Shown in pieces: positions 1 through 5,059 of a stretch of DNA of 8,112 nucleotides (the first letter of the stretch is position 1; each line of letters starts with the position of its first letter). The notes under the pieces are model-generated. The model had not been told where the DNA came from. It searched no databases and was given only the letters and a program-made list of their open reading frames with translations. The translations under genes were made by a program, and so were the position numbers. Source of the DNA: Gemmatimonadales bacterium (lineage in GTDB: Bacteria > Gemmatimonadota > Gemmatimonadetes > Gemmatimonadales > GWC2-71-9); contig JACCSZ010000099.1 of NCBI GenBank assembly GCA_013812695.1, positions 1 through 8,112 of the forward strand, in the 5' to 3' direction.

Positions 1-415
1 AGACGGCCACGTCGATCTCCTCGATCACGCGGCGGAGCAACGTCGTGGCCTCGAGCGCGCCCAGGCGTTGCGTGCGCAGCGTGTCGCTCAGCATGTTCAC
101 CTCGAGCAGCGCCAGGCTGAGCCCGTCGTCGGTGCGGGCGCCCCGCGCGCGGATCGAGTAGTCGCCCTCGCGGAGGGCCGCGAGCAGGTTGGCGATCGTC
201 TGGAGCGGCCGGAGCACGCGCTCCCGCACGAGCCCCGAGCCGATGAGCCAGGTGGCGACGACCAGGAGCGACAAGGTGACGCGCACCCGAAGCGAATGCC
301 CGCCGGCCCAGAGCAGCCAGCACGCGACGACCACGGCGGGGAGGCCGGCGAACAGCGCCGCGACGAACACGCGCGACTCATGGCCGGCCCTGGGACGCCG
401 CCGCTCAGAGCCCAT
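1..415 (-). CDS. Membrane sensor histidine kinase, N-terminal part (3' end outside window)
   Basis: The first 138 codons are visible; the frame is open to the left edge. The ATG at 415-413 lies inside the end of the response regulator gene, giving an 11-base overlap (405-415), so translation is probably coupled; no clear Shine-Dalgarno sequence precedes it. A basic N-terminus (SERRRPR) is followed by two hydrophobic segments near residues 16-38 and 44-63 joined by only about 5-7 residues. A HAMP-like linker follows at about 64-118 (RVLRPLQTIANLLAALREGD, then a second amphipathic helix LSLALLEVNMLSDTLRTQR). The last visible residues (LLRRVIEEIDVAV) look like the entry to a PAS domain, as in NtrY-type kinases. 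The catalytic His and ATP-binding domains lie outside the window, so kinase identity rests on the regulator partner and the membrane-plus-HAMP layout. It would phosphorylate D58 of the upstream regulator. A non-kinase HAMP protein is possible but less likely. Confidence 0.8.
   Translation of the reverse strand, partial: MGSERRRPRAGHESRVFVAALFAGLPAVVVACWLLWAGGHSLRVRVTLSLLVVATWLIGSGLVRERVLRPLQTIANLLAALREGDYSIRARGARTDDGLSLALLEVNMLSDTLRTQRLGALEATTLLRRVIEEIDVAV
405..415 (-). promoter_or_regulatory. 11-base overlap of regulator stop and kinase start
   Basis: The kinase ATG (415-413) precedes the regulator TGA (407-405) in the same stretch, ATGGGCTCTGA. Regulator and kinase are therefore co-transcribed and likely translationally coupled, which supports them as a cognate pair. 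Confidence 0.75.
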
Positions 416-1769
416 GGTGCTGGAGCCGGCGATACAGGGCGCTCCGGCTCAGCCCGAGCGCCTTGGCCGCCTGGCTCACGTTGCCCTCGTGGCGCTCCAG
501 CGCCTTCCGGATGAGCACGCGCTCGACCTCCTCGAGCGGCAGGTCCTCCAGCCGGGCCACGGCGCCGCCGCCCCGGAGACCGAGGTCGGCGGCGCGGATG
601 CGCGAGCCGTGCGCCATGAGCACGGCGCGCTCGAGCGTGTGATCGAGCTCGCGCACGTTGCCCGGCCAGGGATGCGCCGCGAGCGCGTCGAGCGCCTCGG
701 GCTCGAACCCGGCGAGCGGCTTCCGGTATCGGCCGGCGTAACGCCGAAGAAAGGACTCGGCGAGGGGGGCGATGTCCTCCCGGCGCTCGCGGAGCGGTGG
801 CAGGTGGATCTCGATCGTGTTGAGCCGGAACAGCAGATCCTCGCGGAACCTCCCCGCGGCCGTCTCGGCCGGGATGTCGGCGTTGGTGGCGGACAGGATG
901 CGCACGTCGATCCGGCGGGCGCGCGAGGCCCCCACCCGCTCGACCTCGCCGCTCTCGAGCACCCGGAGGAGTTTGGCCTGCTGCCGCACCTCGAGCGTGC
1001 CGATCTCGTCGAGCAGCAGCGTGCCGCCCTCGGCGAGCTCGAACCGGCCGATCCGGTCGGCGCGCGCGTCGGTGAAGGCGCCCTTCACATGGCCGAACAT
1101 CTCGCTCTCGAACAGCCCCTCCGACAGCCCGCCCAGGTTCACGGCCACCAGCGGACGCGCCGCCCGCGGCGAGGCGGTGTGGATCCACTGCGCCACCACC
1201 TCCTTGCCGGTGCCGTGCTCGCCGATGATCAGCACGTTCGCGTCCGAGGGCGCCACCCGCTCGATGAGCTGGAGCACCGGAGCCATCGCCGCCGATTCGG
1301 CGATCAGCTCGGGCCGGCCGTCCTGCCGGAGCAGCCGGTTCTCGCCCTCGAGGCGGCGCGCCCGGCGGAGCGCCCGGCCCAGCTCGACCTGCGTCCGGAG
1401 CGTGGCCAGCAGCCGGGGGTTGTCCCAGGGCTTCTCGATGAAGTCGCGCGCGCCGCGGCGCATTGCTTCGACCGCCTTGTCCACGCTGCCCCACGCGGTC
1501 ATCACGACCGCCGGCAGCGTCGCGTCGAGCGCCTGCAGCTCGGAGACGAGCTCGAGGCCCTCACGGCCCGTGGTGGTGTCGCGCGCGTAGTTGAGGTCGA
1601 GCAGGACGGCGTCGAAATCGGTGCGCTGCACGGCGGCCAGCACCGCCGCCGGCGAGCCGGCAGTCTCGATCGCGAAGCCCTCGCCCTTCAGCAGCAGGCG
1701 GAGCGCTTCGCGGACGTCGGGCTGATCGTCCGCGACGAGGACGTGCGGGGACGGAGCGGAGTTCGACAA
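405..1769 (-). CDS. Sigma-54-dependent response regulator, NtrC/AtoC class (454 aa)
   Basis: This is a two-component enhancer-binding protein that, when phosphorylated, should hydrolyse ATP to open sigma-54 promoters. Receiver domain (about 8-125): acidic pair D14/D15, phosphoacceptor D58 in VLLDLN, T91 and K113 in EKPW. AAA+ domain (about 152-385): Walker A GEHGTGKE (183-190), sigma-54 contact loop GAFTDA (230-235, where the classic motif is GAFTGA), Walker B LLLDEIG (251-257), arginine-finger region GRFREDLLFRLN (306-317) and HPWPGNVREL (366-375). C-terminal Fis-type helix-turn-helix: GNVSQAAKALGLSRSALYRR (429-448). The start is TTG at 1769-1767 with only a weak AGG 5 bases upstream; the frame is open back to a stop at 1820-1818 but has no ATG or GTG there, and the receiver's first strand starts at residue 9. 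It sits 45 bases after the palindrome. The kinase start overlaps its stop by 11 bases. Target promoters are unknown; the adjacent exporter genes are the natural guess. Confidence 0.96.
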   Translation of the reverse strand: MSNSAPSPHVLVADDQPDVREALRLLLKGEGFAIETAGSPAAVLAAVQRTDFDAVLLDLNYARDTTTGREGLELVSELQALDATLPAVVMTAWGSVDKAVEAMRRGARDFIEKPWDNPRLLATLRTQVELGRALRRARRLEGENRLLRQDGRPELIAESAAMAPVLQLIERVAPSDANVLIIGEHGTGKEVVAQWIHTASPRAARPLVAVNLGGLSEGLFESEMFGHVKGAFTDARADRIGRFELAEGGTLLLDEIGTLEVRQQAKLLRVLESGEVERVGASRARRIDVRILSATNADIPAETAAGRFREDLLFRLNTIEIHLPPLRERREDIAPLAESFLRRYAGRYRKPLAGFEPEALDALAAHPWPGNVRELDHTLERAVLMAHGSRIRAADLGLRGGGAVARLEDLPLEEVERVLIRKALERHEGNVSQAAKALGLSRSALYRRLQHHGL

Positions 1770-1814
1770 CGAGACCTGGGTGGTGGGTTCGGGCGGAAAT
1801 CTAATCGGGGGGTA
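1770..1814 (-). other. Leader between the palindrome and the response regulator gene
   Basis: This 45-base stretch separates the palindrome from the TTG start. It holds a run of C (minus strand) next to a GGTACC site and an AGG at 1777-1775 as the only candidate ribosome binding element. I see no convincing -35/-10 or -24/-12 promoter, so transcription probably reads through from the ATPase gene or starts further upstream. Confidence 0.45.
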
Positions 1815-1884
1815 CCGTCATCCTGAGCGGAGCGAAGGAGCCATGACCGAAAGCATGGCTCCTTCGCTCCGCTCAGGATGACGG
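1815..1884. repeat. Perfect 31-bp inverted repeat with 8-base loop, REP-like
   Basis: The arms 1815-1845 and 1854-1884 are exact reverse complements over all 31 bases, separated by ACCGAAAG (1846-1853). The arm core is GTCATCCTGAGCGGAGCGAA followed by GGAGCCATG. I know this core (CATCCTGAGCG.AGCGAAGGA) as a sequence that recurs in intergenic regions of many phylogenetically diverse genomes, often mistranslated as SGAK... and ...RSAQDD peptides; that recollection needs checking in the source genome. It fills most of the 103-base spacer between the ATPase and the response regulator and overlaps the ATPase stop codon. On the transcript it would form a very stable hairpin. There is no U-run after it on the minus strand, so it is not a classical intrinsic terminator. 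It could protect the upstream mRNA 3' end or reduce read-through into the regulator genes. Confidence 0.93.
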
Positions 1885-2565
1885 GCTGGTCGCCGCCGAC
1901 TCTCCCGCGACGATCCACCCGTCCCGAAGCTGGATCACCCGATGTCCGTACGACGCGTTCTTCTCCGAGTGTGTCACCTGCACGATGGTCGTGCCCTCGC
2001 GATTGAGCCGGGTGAACAGCTCCATGATCTCCTCGCCCTGCGCGCTGTGGAGGTTCCCCGTCGGCTCGTCGGCCAGCAGGAGCCTGGGGCGCGCGATGAC
2101 CGCCCGCGCCACGCCGACGAGTTGCTGCTGGCCGCCCGAGAGCTGGCTGGGATAGAGGTCTTTCTTTCCCACCATCTGAAAACGGTCGAGCGTCTCGCCC
2201 ACGATGGCGGCCCGCTCCTTGGGCTTGACGTCGCGATAGGAGAGCGGAATCTCCAGGTTCTCGTACACCGTGAGATCGTCGATCAGGTGGTACTTCTGAA
2301 ACACGAAGCCGATGTAGCGCTTGTTGAGCTCCACACGCTTCTTCGGGGGCAGCGCGTGAACCGCCTCGCCAACGAAGGCAAACTCGCCGGTCCACGTGTG
2401 GTCCAGCATGCCAAGGATGCCCAGCAGGGTGGACTTCCCCGCCCCGGACGGTCCCATGATCGTGACGAACTCGCCCTCGCGGATGGTGAGGTCGATCCGG
2501 CGGAGCACGTAGGTCCGGGTGGGGCCGGTCTGGTAGGAGCGCTCGACGTCGCGCAGCTCCATCAT
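1873..2565 (-). CDS. MacB/LolD/FtsE-type ABC transporter ATP-binding protein (230 aa)
   Basis: This is the cytoplasmic ATPase expected to dimerise and drive MacB/FtsX-like permeases. All nucleotide-binding elements are intact: Walker A GPSGAGKST (38-46), Q-loop glutamine in FVFQ (Q90), signature LSGGQQQ (142-148), Walker B RLLLADEP with catalytic Glu167, D-loop GNL after the TG, and switch His199 in VTHS. The segment YHLIDDLTVYENLEIPL after the Q-loop is typical of the LolD/MacB/FtsE class, and 230 residues is normal for a stand-alone subunit. Two consecutive ATG codons occur at the start; the first (2565-2563) is preferred because GGAG at 2575-2572 is 6 bases away. The gene follows the permease stop by 13 bases. 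The last three codons (Pro-Ser-Ser) and the TGA lie inside one arm of the palindrome at 1815-1884, so the extreme C-terminus may be a by-product of repeat insertion. The adjacency points to the permeases as partners, but which of the three it serves is inference. Confidence 0.96.
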   Translation of the reverse strand: MMELRDVERSYQTGPTRTYVLRRIDLTIREGEFVTIMGPSGAGKSTLLGILGMLDHTWTGEFAFVGEAVHALPPKKRVELNKRYIGFVFQKYHLIDDLTVYENLEIPLSYRDVKPKERAAIVGETLDRFQMVGKKDLYPSQLSGGQQQLVGVARAVIARPRLLLADEPTGNLHSAQGEEIMELFTRLNREGTTIVQVTHSEKNASYGHRVIQLRDGWIVAGESAATSPSS

Positions 2566-2571
2566 GGATGG

Positions 2572-2575
2572 CTCC
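2572..2575 (-). promoter_or_regulatory. Ribosome binding site GGAG for the ATPase gene
   Basis: GGAG lies in the 13-base gap after the permease stop, 6 bases before the first of two adjacent ATG codons and 9 before the second. This favours the first ATG (2565). Confidence 0.6.
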
Positions 2576-2578
2576 GGG

Positions 2579-5023
2579 TCACTCGGCGCGGAGCGCCGTC
2601 ATGGGATCCACCCGGGTGGCACGGCGGGCGGGCAGGTAGGACGCCAGCAGCGCGGTCAGCGCGAGCAGCCCGGCGATGCCGGCGAACGTGACGGGGTCGG
2701 CGGGGCTCACGCCGTAGAGCTGCCTGGCGAGCAGGCGCGCCAGCCCGAGCGACGCCACGAGTCCGACGCCGATGCTGATCAGCACCAGCCGCATGCTCCG
2801 CACCACGACCGAGCGCCGGGTCTGCGCCGGGTCCTCGCCGAGCGCGATGCGGATGCCGAACTCGCGCGTCCGCTGGGTCACCGTATACGCGATGACCCCA
2901 AAGATGCCCACGGCCGCGAGCAGCAGCGCGATACCGCCGAGCGCCGCCATCAGCAGAAAGCTGAACCGGGCCTGCGCCATGCCTTCCGAGAGGTAGAACG
3001 CCATGGGCTCGAGCCGCGTCACCGCGAGGTCCTTGTCCATCTCGTGGACCAGTCCGGTCACGGCACCGGCGAGACTCGCGGGCCCGACGCCGGCCTCCAC
3101 CGCCACATCCAGCACCACCGGCGCCTGCTGACCCATCGGAAAGAAGATCAGCGGACGCACCGCCCGGGTGAGGTCGTGGCTTCGCTGGTGCTCGACTACC
3201 CCGACCACTTCGGCCATGTTGTTCTCTTCGCCGGTGGGACCCAGCTGGAGCTGCCTGCCCATGGCGCGCTGTCCCGGCCATGCTTGCCGCGCGAGGGTTT
3301 CGTCGATCACGATCACCGGCGGCTTGCCCACGGCGTCGTCCCAGGTGAACGCCCGGCCGGCCAGCAGCCGCGTGTTCATGGCCGCGAAGTAGCCGGGCGA
3401 TACGCTGCGGCCGTCCGCGGTCACGATCTCCCAGTTTCGCGCCGTGGCCTCGTCGAAAGCGTAAGGCGAAAGCGGACCGCTCCCGGTGAGCGGGAGTTGC
3501 GAGATCATGCCCACGCGGGTCACTCCGGGCAACTCTCCCAGCCGGCGCTCCAGCTCACGGATGAACGGCCGGCGGTCGGCGCCCTGCTGATACCGGCTCG
3601 CCGGCAGCGCGAGCTGAAACGTCAGCACGTCGGAGGCGTCGAACCCCGGCCGCACCTGCTGCAGAGCCAGGAAACTCCGCACCAGCAGCCCCGCTCCCAC
3701 CAGCAGCACCACCGACAGCGCCACCTCGCCCAGGATCAGCAGGCTCCGGACCCGGTGCCGCGCCGCGCTCGTGCCCGAGCGCCCGCCGCCCTGCAGCGTG
3801 CGTTGGGGATCCTGCCGCGCGGCCTGCAGCGCCGGCGCCAGGCCGAACGTCAGCGTGGTCAGCAGACAGGTGAGCGCGGTGAACGCCAGCACCCGTCCGT
3901 CGACGTCGATCTCCCCGAGCCTTGGGAGATTGGAGGGATGCAGCGCCCGCAGGAGGCCGAGCCCCAGGGTCGTCACCATCAGGCCCAGCACGCCGCCCGC
4001 GGCGGCGAGCACGGCGCTCTCCGTCAGGAGCTGCCGGACTACCGCCCACCGGCTGGCGCCGAGCGCCGTGCGAAGGGCGAACTCGCCCTCGCGTACCGTG
4101 GCCCGGACCAGGAGCAGGTGCGCGACGTTGGCACACGCGATCACCAGCACCAGGCCAACGGCACCCAGCAGCACGAGCAGCGCGGGGCGCGCGTGCTTGA
4201 CGACGTCCTCCTGCAGCGGCACCGCGCGGATGCGCACGTTGGTGCCGGCGTGCTCGGGAAACTCCTTCCGAAACTGGAGCGCGATCGCATGCATGTCCGC
4301 CTGCGCCTGCGCGAAGCTCACGTCCGGCTTGAGTCTCCCGAAAACCGTGAAGAAGGTGAAGTTCCGCGGCGGCGCGTCGCCGTAGTCGAACTGCAGCGGC
4401 GCCCACATCTCCGCGTCGGTCACCAGGAAGGCCTCCGCCGGAAGCGCCAGGTGGAACTCGGGAGGCAGGATGCCGACGACGGTGTGCCCGATGCCGTCCA
4501 CCTGGATCGTGCTCCCCACCACGCGCGGATCGGCCCCGTAGCGCCGGCGCCAGAGCCGATCGCTGAGCATGACCACATGCGGACCGTTCGGGACCTCCTC
4601 CTCGGCGAGGAAGTTGCGCCCGTACTGCGGCGTCACGCCGAACAGCGGGAAAAAGTTGGCCGTCACCGTCGTGAGGTCGACCCGCTCGGGCTCGCCTTCG
4701 CCGGTCAGGTTGCCGCGCAATCCGACGACGTTGCCCGCCGAGGCGGCGGCGAAGCTCTCGAACGTGCGGCTCCGCAGTTGGTAGTCGCGGAAGTCGAGCG
4801 GCGACACCGCCGGCAGCGACTGCGCACCTTCACCGAAGTCGTTCCAGATGTTCGCGATCCGGTCGGCGTTCGCGTACGGCAGCGGCCGCAGCAGCACGCC
4901 GTTCACCACCGTGAAGATCGTGGTGGTGGCCCCGATCCCGAGCCCGAGGGTGAGCACGGCCGCGAGGGTGAAGCCGGGGGTGCGGCGCAAGGCGCGCAAA
5001 GCGAACCGGAGGTCCTGGATCAT
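2579..5023 (-). CDS. ADOP-type duplicated MacB/FtsX ABC permease (814 aa)
   Basis: This is a second complete double-FtsX permease of the inner membrane, paralogous to the 819-residue gene before it. It has a first segment near residues 18-43, LRPLPY at 44-49, and a MacB_PCD-like periplasmic domain to about 275. FtsX domain 1 has segments near 280-305, 335-358 and 376-400 with the motif REGEFALRTALGAS (311-324). A fifth segment sits near 427-451, then a second periplasmic domain (about 465-680), then FtsX domain 2 (about 686-712, 743-765, 777-800). The second coupling motif reads REFGIRIALGED (720-731), where the paralogs have ALGAR. The end is YLPARRATRVDPMTALRAE. ATG at 5023-5021 is preceded by GAGAGG with a 4-base gap, which fixes the start. 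A 36-base spacer separates it from the preceding gene, and the ATPase starts 13 bases after its stop, so it is the most likely direct partner of that ATPase. Likely exporter; substrate not deducible. Confidence 0.94.
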   Translation of the reverse strand: MIQDLRFALRALRRTPGFTLAAVLTLGLGIGATTTIFTVVNGVLLRPLPYANADRIANIWNDFGEGAQSLPAVSPLDFRDYQLRSRTFESFAAASAGNVVGLRGNLTGEGEPERVDLTTVTANFFPLFGVTPQYGRNFLAEEEVPNGPHVVMLSDRLWRRRYGADPRVVGSTIQVDGIGHTVVGILPPEFHLALPAEAFLVTDAEMWAPLQFDYGDAPPRNFTFFTVFGRLKPDVSFAQAQADMHAIALQFRKEFPEHAGTNVRIRAVPLQEDVVKHARPALLVLLGAVGLVLVIACANVAHLLLVRATVREGEFALRTALGASRWAVVRQLLTESAVLAAAGGVLGLMVTTLGLGLLRALHPSNLPRLGEIDVDGRVLAFTALTCLLTTLTFGLAPALQAARQDPQRTLQGGGRSGTSAARHRVRSLLILGEVALSVVLLVGAGLLVRSFLALQQVRPGFDASDVLTFQLALPASRYQQGADRRPFIRELERRLGELPGVTRVGMISQLPLTGSGPLSPYAFDEATARNWEIVTADGRSVSPGYFAAMNTRLLAGRAFTWDDAVGKPPVIVIDETLARQAWPGQRAMGRQLQLGPTGEENNMAEVVGVVEHQRSHDLTRAVRPLIFFPMGQQAPVVLDVAVEAGVGPASLAGAVTGLVHEMDKDLAVTRLEPMAFYLSEGMAQARFSFLLMAALGGIALLLAAVGIFGVIAYTVTQRTREFGIRIALGEDPAQTRRSVVVRSMRLVLISIGVGLVASLGLARLLARQLYGVSPADPVTFAGIAGLLALTALLASYLPARRATRVDPMTALRAE

Positions 5024-5027
5024 GGCG

Positions 5028-5033
5028 CCTCTC
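5028..5033 (-). promoter_or_regulatory. Ribosome binding site GAGAGG for the 814-aa permease
   Basis: GAGAGG lies 4 bases before the ATG at 5023, inside the 36-base gap after the preceding permease. Its own binding site means initiation here need not depend on coupling. Confidence 0.7.
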
Positions 5034-5059
5034 GTACCGGATTCATGGTGGTCATGGGG

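Noticed and set aside
97..1494. Minus-strand open frame of 465 codons in another frame of the regulator and kinase genes
   Set aside because: It is an Arg/Ala/Gly/Pro-rich out-of-frame reading of two genes that have clear motifs in their own frames.
189..1826. Plus-strand open frame of 545 codons across the response regulator
   Set aside because: Opposes a gene with intact receiver, AAA+ and helix-turn-helix motifs; no recognisable domain of its own.
1815..1884. Palindrome as a classical intrinsic terminator
   Set aside because: On the minus strand the stem is followed by UACCCCCCGAUUAG with no U-run, and the stem is far longer than usual terminators. An effect on transcripts remains possible but not this label.
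1688..2395. Minus-strand open frame running through the palindrome, containing SGAKEP and RSAQDD
   Set aside because: These peptides are simply the translated repeat arms; the rest is an out-of-frame reading of the ATPase and the regulator.
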